Shown in pieces: positions 7,405 through 15,532 of a stretch of DNA of 64,000 bases. The stretch's first letter is position 1. The number at the start of each line of letters is the position of its first letter. The stretch comes from Candidatus Gastranaerophilales bacterium. GTDB taxonomy: Bacteria > Cyanobacteriota > Vampirovibrionia > Gastranaerophilales > Gastranaerophilaceae. The DNA lies in assembly GCA_017461425.1 (NCBI GenBank), contig JAFTXY010000011.1:310001-374000 (forward strand), written 5' to 3'. The translations under genes were made by a program, and so were the position numbers. Under the pieces are notes generated by a model that saw only the letters and a program-made list of their open reading frames with translations, was not told the origin of the DNA and did not search any database.

Positions 7405-8998
7405 AAAAATTGCCATTGGTAATAAATTGGAATCATTTATTGAAAATAGATTGAATGATGGCGTAAATGTAATATATAGTGATGACAATAATAAAGGTAA
7501 AACAATTGTTATTCAAGGTTTAATGTACGCATTAGGTAATGACCCAATATTTCCTGCGGGATTTCTACCTAATAATTATCATTTTTATGTCGAAATTGAA
7601 ATCAATGGTAAGATTGTTGAATTTTTGCGACACAAAAGTACAACTATTGTTCAGCTAGATAGTCAAATTTATGTTTTTGAAACAAGTACAGAATTAAAAT
7701 ACTTTATCAATGAGAATATCTTGCAAATCCCACAAATTATAAAAGATGGTCAGACTAAGCTTGTGGATTTAAGTTTATTATATGAAATATTTTTCGTTGG
7801 ACAAGATAAAAGAAATACCTCAAATACCATTAATACTGGATATTACAATAAGAAAGATTTTGAAAATTTATTAGCTTCTATGAATGGCAATCTTTTAGTT
7901 GATATATCTGATGAGCAAAAATATAAAAAAGAAGAAATACAAAAAATAAAATCTGAAATAGCTACAACTAAAAAATTATTAAAACTTACAAAAGAAAATT
8001 ATAATCTGTCTAGTTGGATAAATAAATATGATGATAGTGTGAATCTTGAAGAACTTAAAAAAGATTTAAAAATAGCCAATGAGACATTATCAGAATATAC
8101 AAGAAAGCGTAAAATCGAGATAAACAGGAAAAATCAATTAGAAGATCTTATTATCGAACTAAATTCTTTAAATAGAGAAATTAGCAAAGGGAAAATCATT
8201 TGTAAAGATTGTGGAAGCTCGCAAATAATATATACAAATAACGATGTTACATTTGACATTAGTAACGTTACTGTTCGTATGAAAATTCTTGAATCAATAC
8301 GCTCACAGATTAGTTTGAAAGAAAAATTGATTTATGAATATAGTGAAAATATAAACAGTGCAAAAGATAAAATAAAAAAAATATTAAAAGATATTCCTGA
8401 TGAATTTCAAGCTATACTTTTGTACAAAGAAGAAATTTTATCAGAAGAAGAATATGACAATAAATTGACACAACTAAATAATCAATTAACTGAAATCAAA
8501 CGTTTAACTGCACAAAATGAAGAAAATGATAAATTAACAAAAGAAAAATATAAAAATCTAAAAAATGAAATTATTGATAAAATGAATTATTACTACAAAT
8601 ATATTGATAAAAACGGCAAGCTTGTTTTTAATGATTTATTTACATTGAAAAACGCTACATATTCCGGGAGTGATGAGCAAGAATATTATTTTAGTAGAAC
8701 ACTAGCAATTAGTGATTGTTTGAAACATCAGTTTCCAATTATTGTAGATTATTATCGAGGAGGAGAAATATCGACTAATCGTGAGAATTTAATGCTTGAT
8801 TGTTACAAAAGCTTGAATAAGCAAGTAATAATTACTTCTACTTTAAAAGAACAAGAATATTCTGTTGATAAATACAAAGATATAGAAAATATTAATGTTA
8901 TTGATTATAGTTTTAATGAAGATAGTAAAATTTTATCTTCAAAATACAATAATGACTTTAATAAGATTATTGAGGAATTTGGAATCACACTAGAATGA
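7394..8998 (+). CDS. SMC/Rad50-like ATPase of the two-gene defence system
   Basis: 534 residues from ATG 7394, preceded by AAGGAG at 9 nt; an in-frame start 8 codons earlier lies upstream of that site. Domains in order: an N-terminal P-loop half with YSDDNNKGKT (28-37), a long coiled coil interrupted near the middle by CKDCGS (Cys 270 and 273, a zinc-hook-like knuckle), and a C-terminal half with YSGSDEQ (signature-like) and PIIVDYYRGGEIS (Walker B-like Asp 452). This is the architecture of SMC/Rad50 proteins such as LmuB, but short. It overlaps the upstream nuclease gene by 11 bp. Cytoplasmic, probably dimeric through the hook. The usual Glu directly after the Walker B Asp is absent; Glu 458 is the nearest candidate. 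Confidence 0.68.
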   Translation: MKIKKIAIGNKLESFIENRLNDGVNVIYSDDNNKGKTIVIQGLMYALGNDPIFPAGFLPNNYHFYVEIEINGKIVEFLRHKSTTIVQLDSQIYVFETSTELKYFINENILQIPQIIKDGQTKLVDLSLLYEIFFVGQDKRNTSNTINTGYYNKKDFENLLASMNGNLLVDISDEQKYKKEEIQKIKSEIATTKKLLKLTKENYNLSSWINKYDDSVNLEELKKDLKIANETLSEYTRKRKIEINRKNQLEDLIIELNSLNREISKGKIICKDCGSSQIIYTNNDVTFDISNVTVRMKILESIRSQISLKEKLIYEYSENINSAKDKIKKILKDIPDEFQAILLYKEEILSEEEYDNKLTQLNNQLTEIKRLTAQNEENDKLTKEKYKNLKNEIIDKMNYYYKYIDKNGKLVFNDLFTLKNATYSGSDEQEYYFSRTLAISDCLKHQFPIIVDYYRGGEISTNRENLMLDCYKSLNKQVIITSTLKEQEYSVDKYKDIENINVIDYSFNEDSKILSSKYNNDFNKIIEEFGITLE

Positions 8999-9022
8999 TG
9001 ACTATACAATAAGCCAAAAGCC

Positions 9023-9057
9023 TTGCTATGCTTAGGTTTGCTTAGTATAATTGAGTT
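9023..9057 (+). promoter_or_regulatory. Promoter placing the start site on the ATG (leaderless)
   Basis: TTGCTA (9023-9028), a 17-bp spacer and TATAAT (9046-9051) form a standard sigma-70 promoter. The ATG at 9058 lies 6 nt after the -10 box, where transcription should begin, and there is no Shine-Dalgarno sequence. Confidence 0.6.
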
Positions 9058-9285
9058 ATGGAAGATTTAGTATTAAACAAAGAAAAACTAGATATTGAAA
9101 GAGTCTATGAACTCATTGAAGAATCATACAATATGAGTTTATTGACTGAAACTTTCTGCAAGAAATATTCAGACATAGAAGAAATCAGAAACATCACAAC
9201 AGGAGTAAAATTCATTCATCAATGCTTAGATAAAGCCTATGCTTTGTTGATAGATACAATGGTGGATACTTCTGATGCCCTCTGA
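9058..9285 (+). CDS. Small hypothetical protein of the island
   Basis: 75 residues, helical and acidic at the N-terminus (LNKEKLDIERVYELIEESY), with FCKKYSDIEEIRNITTGVKF and a C-terminal helix. It has no signal peptide, membrane segment or recognised domain. A strong promoter ends 6 nt before the ATG, so a leaderless mRNA is predicted and the gene is probably expressed independently of the nuclease-ATPase pair upstream. It lies between that pair and the tRNA-Ala remnant, so it is the last gene of the outer element. A small third component of the defence system, an antitoxin or an antirepressor would all fit; none can be supported from sequence alone. Confidence 0.6.
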   Translation: MEDLVLNKEKLDIERVYELIEESYNMSLLTETFCKKYSDIEEIRNITTGVKFIHQCLDKAYALLIDTMVDTSDAL

Positions 9286-9589
9286 TAAAACTTGCGAAAT
9301 GTATAAATAATTTTATTAATATTACGACGAGATTTAAACTGGAATTCAAGAGATATTCTCTTATAAATTTTAATGGAGTTATTTTATAAATAATCATAAA
9401 TAAATACCCCAAAATATTTAGCTGTAAGCCTTTGAGTCAAATTATTTGTCGTTATTTTGTAAAATACAAAAGTAAAATATTTTTGTGGGTAATGTGTGGG
9501 TAATGCATATATGATTTCGCATTGTTGTGAATAAGTTTCAAATGGTTGAAATGGTTGCAAATGTGAGCTTTTAACATTAAAAGAGTCTT
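9286..9589. other. Non-coding end of the outer element with an 11-bp tandem repeat
   Basis: About 300 bp without a credible gene. TGTGGGTAATG is repeated exactly at 9484-9494 and 9495-9505, roughly 85-105 bp before the tRNA remnant. Repeats of this kind beside an attachment site are often arm-type integrase or excisionase sites, but that is inference. A reverse-strand frame that includes the tRNA fragment is not considered a gene. Confidence 0.4.
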
Positions 9590-9634
9590 TTTGCACGCAG
9601 GGGGTCAGGAGTTCGAATCTCCTAACCTCCACCA
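9590..9634 (+). repeat. tRNA-Ala(UGC) 3'-half remnant, att-like site 1
   Basis: The bases read as the anticodon loop (TGC at 9592-9594), anticodon 3' strand, variable loop, T-arm (AGGAG, loop TTCGAAT, CTCCT), acceptor strand AACCTCC and ACCA of a tRNA-Ala(UGC). No matching 5' half (expected GGAGGTT) lies upstream, so this is a duplicated 3' end, as left by tRNA-targeted integration. The last 26 bases (9609-9634) recur exactly at 11748-11773. Confidence 0.75.
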
Positions 9635-9636
9635 CA

Positions 9637-9673
9637 AAAACCGTTGAAGAATCAAACCTTCAGCGGTTTTTTT
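9637..9673 (+). terminator. Rho-independent terminator after tRNA remnant 1
   Basis: AAAACCGTTGAAG pairs with CTTCAGCGGTTTT (one G-U pair) around a loop, followed by T residues. It directly follows the CCA of the tRNA remnant. Confidence 0.85.
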
Positions 9674-9692
9674 AATATGTTATAATCAAATT

Positions 9693-10034
9693 ATGAATAA
9701 AATCGATAAAATTTTTACAATAACATTAATTATATTGCCGATCATTATAGCTATACCTATACTAGCTTTTTTATTTACATACAAAATGGCAATGACAAAC
9801 CCGCCAAATAATACTGGATATTTTGTATATTTTTTATTTAAGCTAAATTGCATTATACTTCCTGCGTGCAGTTTAGTTTTACTTTATACGCTTTATAAAA
9901 AAATACTAATCAAAAATAAAACATTTAACAGTTGGTTAACAATTATTTTAAATTTGGTCTCCTTAATAATCTATTTGATTATTTCTTATTTATGGATTAT
10001 GGAAATTTTAATATCAAACGGGATAAATAGTTAA
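9693..10034 (+). CDS. Small membrane protein, unknown function
   Basis: 113 residues with three predicted membrane helices: FTITLIILPIIIAIPILAFL near the N-terminus, CIILPACSLVLLYTL in the middle and LTIILNLVSLIIYLIISYLW near the C-terminus. No domain is recognised. TATAAT (9681-9686) ends 6 nt before ATG 9693 and there is no Shine-Dalgarno site, so a leaderless transcript is likely. The gene is the first after tRNA remnant 1 and meets the phage-like pseudogene tail-to-tail with a 4-bp overlap. It could be an immunity or exclusion protein of the inner element, but nothing in the sequence proves this. Confidence 0.55.
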   Translation: MNKIDKIFTITLIILPIIIAIPILAFLFTYKMAMTNPPNNTGYFVYFLFKLNCIILPACSLVLLYTLYKKILIKNKTFNSWLTIILNLVSLIIYLIISYLWIMEILISNGINS

Positions 10035-10954
10035 TATTTATCTCTATGAGATTTAGGGATTAAATCTTTCATTAAATCTGCGCAATCACAAGTTGGATTT
10101 TCCCTGCCTCTTAATCTTCCTAGTCTATTTGCAACTTGATCTCTTTCAGAATCTGCTTTAGCTTCTTCTATTGTTACACCATGAGATTTTGCATAGACAT
10201 CTTCCCATTGATCGAAATATTCTTTAAAATCACTAAATATAGTTGCAGCCATTTCGCCAAATTCACCTAATTGGGCACCTTGGCAGTTTGCAACAGAATG
10301 TCTGTATTTATCCATTCCAGCTCTTTTTAAAACATAAGCTTCATGTAATAAAATGCCATATTGGGTTATGAAATAAAAAGCAACTTTTTCTTGCGTCTTG
10401 TTAAATTCAATTAAAGCAAATACAGTTTTTATTAGTATTGATAATTTATCTATTTTTTTAGTAATTTCATCCCGAACTTCACTTAAACCATTATTGCAAG
10501 ATGTCAAATGCTGTTTAATTTCATTTTCCACTTCCTGAAGCATATTTTTATAACTTTGTATAATTTCTTCAAAATGTTTTTGTGAATCAGTTAATTTAGA
10601 TTCCAATTCCTTGTAATCATCTGCCAAGCTTTGTGCATCACCTTGACCTTCTTCTAATTTAAATATTAAACTATCGAGATATTGTTCATTGCAATCACAA
10701 AGTTCATCATCTTCTGGTGGCTCATTTGAATTTGGATAATTAGTACCACCTTCGCCATTATTGTTATTTCCATTAACCAACTCAACCCAACATCTGCAAT
10801 TTGGATGAGGCTTATCTGGAATTTCATCAGTATTTTTAAACGTTAAACTATTTAACGCTTGGCATTTTTCACAAGCCCCTTCTTCTGTGTGCTAAATATA
10901 TTCAATTTCACCTTCTGCATAGCTAATTCCACCCTTTAAAACAGTTTCTGACAT
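10031..10954 (-). pseudogene. Phage head/minor capsid-like gene with in-frame TAG
   Basis: Reading from ATG 10954, preceded by GGAGGAG at 9 nt, gives 20 codons, then TAG at 10892-10894, then 286 more open codons to a TAA. Right after the TAG the frame reads HTEEGACEKCQAL and DKPHPNCRCWVEL, the cysteine/histidine pattern at the end of phage minor-head and SPP1 gp7-like proteins. The rest is acidic and coiled (EEIIQSYKNMLQEVENEI) with a further CDCADL near the end. The TAG stands where a Trp or Gln codon would fit (IEYI-stop-HTEEG). Either a nonsense mutation has killed a prophage gene or TAG is read through. No internal start with a ribosome site was found after the stop. Confidence 0.6.
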
Positions 10955-11503
10955 CTAAATTTTCTCCTCCAAACTTAGTTTTGTATTCTGTAATAATTTT
11001 TGTGTATCAATATTTACTTCGTTTTTAGTATTAAAAATGATATTATTTAAAACTCCTTTTAAAATATATTTTTTAATCACTCTTGAATTATAGTTTTTAC
11101 AGGCTTCATATAGTGAAGCTTTAGTTTTATTGCCATATATCCCATCTTCTTTTAGAATATTTTTTGCTTCAATAATACAGTCTTTCCTATTTTTATTTAA
11201 TAAACTTAAACCTGTTTGAAGTGCAACAATAGCTTGTTTTTCATCTAATTTTTGAGTAATAAGTTCAATAAAATCTAAAATTTCTTCAATTTTTTCGTTA
11301 TTTGTTTGATTATTTAATCTTTCAAATTCTGATAAAAACTTTTGTTTTCTTTCATTTTTTAAAATTTCAATTAATTCTTCTTTTGTTGCATAAAGAATTT
11401 TTGCGTTTGATAATTCACTTTTAATTAAAGATAAAATTTTTTCACGGGTTAATGGTTTTTTCTTTTCTTTAAATTTCATGCCCAAAAATATTGCGTTTTG
11501 CAT
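10955..11503 (-). CDS. Phage-derived protein with a peptidoglycan-binding-like motif
   Basis: 182 residues from ATG 11503 with a near-perfect AAGGAGG upstream. The first 90 residues are charged and helical. The C-terminal half contains IVALQTGLSLLN, then EDGIYGNKTKASLYEA and VIKKYILKGVLNNI, recalling the LQ...DGxxGxKT pattern of small peptidoglycan-binding domains (PG_binding_3) in phage lysis enzymes. No catalytic domain is seen. Its TAG stop is followed at once by the ATG of the phage head-like pseudogene in the same frame, an arrangement typical of packed phage operons. It is probably a prophage remnant. Confidence 0.5.
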   Translation of the reverse strand: MQNAIFLGMKFKEKKKPLTREKILSLIKSELSNAKILYATKEELIEILKNERKQKFLSEFERLNNQTNNEKIEEILDFIELITQKLDEKQAIVALQTGLSLLNKNRKDCIIEAKNILKEDGIYGNKTKASLYEACKNYNSRVIKKYILKGVLNNIIFNTKNEVNIDTQKLLQNTKLSLEEKI

Positions 11504-11747
11504 AAATCCTCCTTGTTAGTTAACTAATTCTCAAACCGATAATAAAAATAAATTAAAATAACAATACAAATGATAAATATAATATTAAATAAAAGTATAA
11601 ATATATTATACAATATTTTAAAATACTTTTCAAGATGTGTTTTTATGTCCATTCTGTGTCCACAAAAACCTAAGATTCACGGCTACAGGTGCAAAATTAA
11701 AATTCAGCGAAAGCGGTAATATAACAAGGTTTTAGGTTATTCCACGA
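11504..11747. other. Non-coding end of the inner element
   Basis: About 240 bp of AT-rich sequence upstream of the phage-like operon and before tRNA remnant 2. No gene or convincing promoter was found. A short echo (ATGTCCATTC and TGTGTCCACA near 11645-11668) could be a degenerate repeat next to the attachment site. Confidence 0.3.
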
Positions 11748-11773
11748 GAGTTCGAATCTCCTAACCTCCACCA
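11748..11773 (+). repeat. tRNA-Ala 3'-end remnant, att-like site 2
   Basis: The 26 bases are identical to 9609-9634: T-arm 3' part, acceptor strand and CCA of tRNA-Ala. The sequence immediately 5' differs from a tRNA. This marks the right boundary of the accessory DNA; a separate terminator and chromosomal genes follow. Confidence 0.75.
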
Positions 11774-11775
11774 AT

Positions 11776-11799
11776 AAAGACCGAGTAATATCGGTCTTT
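11776..11799 (+). terminator. Rho-independent terminator after tRNA remnant 2
   Basis: AAAGACCGA and TCGGTCTTT pair around a 6-nt loop and are followed by T residues. It is probably the original terminator of the tRNA-Ala gene before integration. Confidence 0.85.
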
Positions 11800-11915
11800 T
11801 TTAATGCGTTTTGGGTGTTTTTATTTTTGCATTTAACAATCAAAATTTTGACAGTTTTTAGTTGATTAGAAATATGGTTGATGAAAATTTTTAATGTATA
11901 ACTTAAATTTATTTA

Positions 11916-13199
11916 ATGCCTAGAATTATTAAAAACACTTTGCTTGAGCATATTTCTGATGATTTTTTTCTTGAGAAAGTAGTTAATTCTACTAGAATTT
12001 ATGAATTAAATAATAATGTTGCTAAACCAGAAAACATTTTTTATATTTGCGAAAGAGAAATTAGAGCTAAAGATAATTTTGCATTGCAATTTGCCATTCA
12101 AAAGAGCAAGAAATTAAATTTGCCCTTGAAAATAATTTATCCAAAAGTTAATTATAAATATAAACCCAAACAAGAATTTATAGATAAGCAAGTTTTACAA
12201 GCAAGAAAAATGTTTAAAAAAATCGGTTTAGATTTTGAAATTATAAGGAAAAGCACAGAGGAAATAGTAAAAAATGTAAAGAATACTATTTTAATTATTG
12301 ATTTTAATCCAATTTTAAAAAGGAATTATTTGAAAAATTCGATTTGCAAGATTTATGAAATTGATGGGCATAACATTCTTCCTGCAAGATTTATTTCTGA
12401 TAAACAAGAATATAGCGCAGCAACTATCAGAACAAAAATCTATCATAATATTAATCAATTTTTGACAGAATTTGAGAATTTAACTAAAGAAAAAGTTGAA
12501 GTTGATTTTGTTTTGGAAGATTTTATTAAAAATAAATTACCGTATTATAAGGAATTTAGAAATTACCCAGATAAAAATATTACATCAGGTTTGTCAAAAT
12601 ATTTAAATTTGGGTTTTATTTCAAGTCAAAGAATTGCTCTTGAGGTTATAAAATCAGATGCTACATCGGAAAATAAAGAAGCTTTTTTAGAAGAGCTTAT
12701 TGTAAGAAAAGAATTGGCGGATAATTTTTGTTTGTATTCAAAAAGTTTTAAGGATTTTTCCAATATTCCAAATTGGGTAAAATCTTCATTAGAAAGTCAT
12801 AAATATGATATCAGATCATATATTTATCATGCGGAGGATTTAGAGCAAACAAAAACACATGATAAATTATGGAATGCAACTCAAAATCAATTAATACAAG
12901 AAGGTGTTATTCATAGTTATTTAAGAATGTATTGGGCGAAAAAAATTTTAGAATGGACTATCTCAAAAGAAGAAGCTTTAAAAATTGCAATTTATTTAAA
13001 TGACAAATATGCCTATGATGCACCTTCTGCGAATGGTTATGTTGGAATTTTATGGGCATTGGGCGGGTTGCATGATAGGGCATTTGTTGATTATCCTGTC
13101 GCGGGCAAGATAAGGCGAATGACTTATAATTCAATGAAAAGAAAATATAACTTAACGGAATATATAAAAAAATATACACTTGAAGGAGAAATAATATAA
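11916..13199 (+). CDS. phr: Class II CPD photolyase
   Basis: 427 residues. Deoxyribodipyrimidine photolyase repairs cyclobutane pyrimidine dimers using reduced FAD and light. The N-terminal Rossmann-like domain (from about residue 38) is followed by the helical FAD domain: TSGLSKYLNLGFIS (near 222), FLEELIVRKELADNF (near 257), THDKLWNATQNQLIQEG and YAYDAPSANGYVG with GGLHDRAF (near 381) and VAGKIRRMTY. These are class II signatures, distinct from class I enzymes. Length is normal for class II. There is no Shine-Dalgarno sequence before ATG 11916. It is the first chromosomal gene to the right of the integration site. A light-dependent enzyme is surprising if the host lives in the gut. Confidence 0.92.
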   Translation: MPRIIKNTLLEHISDDFFLEKVVNSTRIYELNNNVAKPENIFYICEREIRAKDNFALQFAIQKSKKLNLPLKIIYPKVNYKYKPKQEFIDKQVLQARKMFKKIGLDFEIIRKSTEEIVKNVKNTILIIDFNPILKRNYLKNSICKIYEIDGHNILPARFISDKQEYSAATIRTKIYHNINQFLTEFENLTKEKVEVDFVLEDFIKNKLPYYKEFRNYPDKNITSGLSKYLNLGFISSQRIALEVIKSDATSENKEAFLEELIVRKELADNFCLYSKSFKDFSNIPNWVKSSLESHKYDIRSYIYHAEDLEQTKTHDKLWNATQNQLIQEGVIHSYLRMYWAKKILEWTISKEEALKIAIYLNDKYAYDAPSANGYVGILWALGGLHDRAFVDYPVAGKIRRMTYNSMKRKYNLTEYIKKYTLEGEII

Positions 13200-13215
13200 G
13201 TTAAATAGGTGCTGT

Positions 13216-15420
13216 TTACGGTCTGCCGTATTTTTCGCCTAATTCGCTAAATCTTCCTCCGGGTTTTAATAAACTTTTTGCATTTGGAGAGTTCCAAATA
13301 GCTAACCAGTTTCTATAATCAGCGTCTCCTTCGCTAGTTTCCCAATAGTCTTCATTTTTTAGATGGTCGCCATTATCGCCATATAAATAAGTATGTTCGT
13401 TACTGAAAATTAATACACCATTTCTTGTTGCAAGATTTCTGTGTTGTTTATCACCTTTCGCATAAGCTTGTGAATTTGCGTATCCAAGTTTTTTCATTGA
13501 GCAATCGTATGAATCCATAATTAAAATATCGCCGTTATCTGAAATTCCCATGGCTAAAACATAATGAGCACTTGAGCCACCAGGAACGCTTACAACGCAA
13601 GGGCGTCCATTTTTTAATTCATTGACAATTATTTCGTAACTTTGATCTCTATCACCTAAAACCTTCATTAAATAACGTTGGTTTTTGCCGGGTTCTTCGC
13701 CAATAGTTGTGGTCATATATCCGGCAGTATCGTCATTTGTTGCGTTAGAAGATTGAGTTTCTTCTTTCATTGCGTTTACGATATTCAAATCTGCAACTCC
13801 AAGTGCAAATTGCAAATACCAAGCAGAAGCATTTTGACATTGCATTGAACCATATTTGCCAACATTGCAAATACCTGCATTAAGCGCATATCTTTGAAAT
13901 TCTTCCCAACTATTAATTTGAAAATCTTTGGTTCCGTTTCCGTCGGTATCATATGCTGCAAATTTTGGGCAATGATATGTCACGCCGTCAAGTTCGTATG
14001 TCAAAGGAAGATTGGATAAGTCTTCGCTTTCTCTTAAATCTTTTGCATTTGTATTAACATCTAAAATTTCTACTTCATCTGCTTTTGATTGTTCGGCTTT
14101 TCTTTTATCATACATTGCTTGAACGCTGTTTAATTTATCTTGGGCTTGTTTAACTTGTTCGTTTGATGTTGCGAGTGTGCTGATTTTTGTTTCAATTTGT
14201 GTTAGTTCGTTAGTGTATTGTGTAATTAATTGTTCTTGTTCTTGTTTGCTTGTTTCAAGTTCTTTGTTTTTTTCTTCAAGCGCTTTAATTTCTTTTGCCA
14301 GTTCTTGGTTGCGAGTATTTAATTCTGCAATCTGATTTTCTAATCCAGTAACATCAATTGGATTTCCTTCATTATTTTCGCTTGCTTTAGCATTATTAAT
14401 TTGTGCTTGCAGGTTGCTAATAGTGTTGGTATTTGAATTAATTTCTGATTGGTAAGTGTTAATTTTTGTGGTGTTAGTATTAATTTCTTCTGTTAGTTTT
14501 TGAGATTCTGTTTGAGCGTTTTTTAAATTTTCTTCGCAAGTTGTTTTTTGTTGTGCAAGATCCGCATCTGCAGATTTAATAGCATCATTTAATGCTTGTT
14601 TTGCGCTATTTAATTCTGCTTCAAGCTCTTCTAAAGACATATTTTCTAATGATTTTTCTGCGCTTGCAGGTGAATTTGTTCCGCCTCCTGCGCTTGTTGC
14701 ATCGTTGCTTGCAGCTTCTGCGGACTCATTAGATTCTATACCTGCATCTTCAAGAAATGCTTGTAATCCTTTATTTTGAATTAATTTGGCTAATTCTTGA
14801 AAATCTTCTTTTGATAAAATATCTTCATTGCCATCAAGCATTTTTATTGTTTTAACAATATCGTCTTCAGATAAATTTTGTTTTGTTAAATCGCCGATAT
14901 ATTCTTGTAAAATTTTAATTTTATCGGCTGTTATTCCCTGATTGTCATCAATCAAGCTTCCTAACATGGTTTCTGCTTCTAATTGTTTTTCGTCGGTTGC
15001 ATTAGCTTTATCTTCAAAGCCAAATAATTTATTTAAAATATTCGTTTCGATATCTGTTAAATTGATATCTTCAAGTTTGTTGATTGATGTAATGTTACAT
15101 TGAGTCTTTTGAGAAGACGTGTAATCTATCCCTTTTTCTTCAAAAGTCATTTCTATTTCATCTTGAATAGCTTCTAAAATTGCCTGATTTTCTTCGTTAA
15201 ATATTTCATTTTCATTTGTGAAAGAATTCATTTCTTTTAGTTTTTCAAAAGATGATTCTCCGAAATATTCAATAAAAAAGCTCTCGAATTCATCCGCATA
15301 TTCTCCGGATAGGCTTTCTTTGGTCACATTTACAGCATCTTCATCCGCAAGGTTATACTCTGATAACCAGTTTTTAAATAAATTCAAAATTGTAAGATTA
15401 ATATTATAGTCCACACTCAC
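13216..15420 (-). CDS. Coiled-coil protein with C-terminal C39-like cysteine peptidase
   Basis: 734 residues. N-terminal 230 residues are acidic and helical, with an EF-hand-like stretch MLDGNEDILSKEDF. Residues about 255-450 form a long coiled coil rich in Gln, Asn and Glu. The C-terminal 270 residues resemble C39/papain-like peptidases: Cys in SMQCQNASAW (about 527), His in SSAHYVLAMG (about 617) and Asp in ILIMDSYDC (about 633). A calcium-site-like YDTDGNGTKDF precedes the peptidase. There is no signal peptide. The start is uncertain: the frame opens with GTG 15420 after a weak GGTG, and a second GTG lies at 15414. It is followed upstream by an equally unusual giant gene on the same strand, 112 bp apart. 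Function unknown; a secreted or self-cleaving surface protein is possible. Confidence 0.7.
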   Translation of the reverse strand: MSVDYNINLTILNLFKNWLSEYNLADEDAVNVTKESLSGEYADEFESFFIEYFGESSFEKLKEMNSFTNENEIFNEENQAILEAIQDEIEMTFEEKGIDYTSSQKTQCNITSINKLEDINLTDIETNILNKLFGFEDKANATDEKQLEAETMLGSLIDDNQGITADKIKILQEYIGDLTKQNLSEDDIVKTIKMLDGNEDILSKEDFQELAKLIQNKGLQAFLEDAGIESNESAEAASNDATSAGGGTNSPASAEKSLENMSLEELEAELNSAKQALNDAIKSADADLAQQKTTCEENLKNAQTESQKLTEEINTNTTKINTYQSEINSNTNTISNLQAQINNAKASENNEGNPIDVTGLENQIAELNTRNQELAKEIKALEEKNKELETSKQEQEQLITQYTNELTQIETKISTLATSNEQVKQAQDKLNSVQAMYDKRKAEQSKADEVEILDVNTNAKDLRESEDLSNLPLTYELDGVTYHCPKFAAYDTDGNGTKDFQINSWEEFQRYALNAGICNVGKYGSMQCQNASAWYLQFALGVADLNIVNAMKEETQSSNATNDDTAGYMTTTIGEEPGKNQRYLMKVLGDRDQSYEIIVNELKNGRPCVVSVPGGSSAHYVLAMGISDNGDILIMDSYDCSMKKLGYANSQAYAKGDKQHRNLATRNGVLIFSNEHTYLYGDNGDHLKNEDYWETSEGDADYRNWLAIWNSPNAKSLLKPGGRFSELGEKYGRP

Positions 15421-15532
15421 ACACCATATAAATGCCTTGTAATATGAGTCGGAATTTTATTTCAAAACTTTAGAAATGATGCAAGAAAAGTTAACAAATG
15501 TTAAAATATTAAAGTAAAATATAGATTTTTAC

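Noticed and set aside
6364-8998. Wadjet, Gabija or Septu assignment for the nuclease-ATPase pair
   Set aside because: There are no JetABCD-type components, no UvrD-like helicase and no HNH partner; the domain order fits a Lamassu-like pair better.
9384-9635. Reverse-strand frame starting with VEVRRFELLTPCVQ
   Set aside because: Its start is the reverse complement of the tRNA-Ala remnant; this peptide is a frequent false gene call over tRNA ends.
10892-10894. Pyrrolysine insertion at the in-frame TAG
   Set aside because: No pylTSBCD genes or downstream insertion structure are seen; nonsense decay or TAG-to-Gln phage recoding is more economical.
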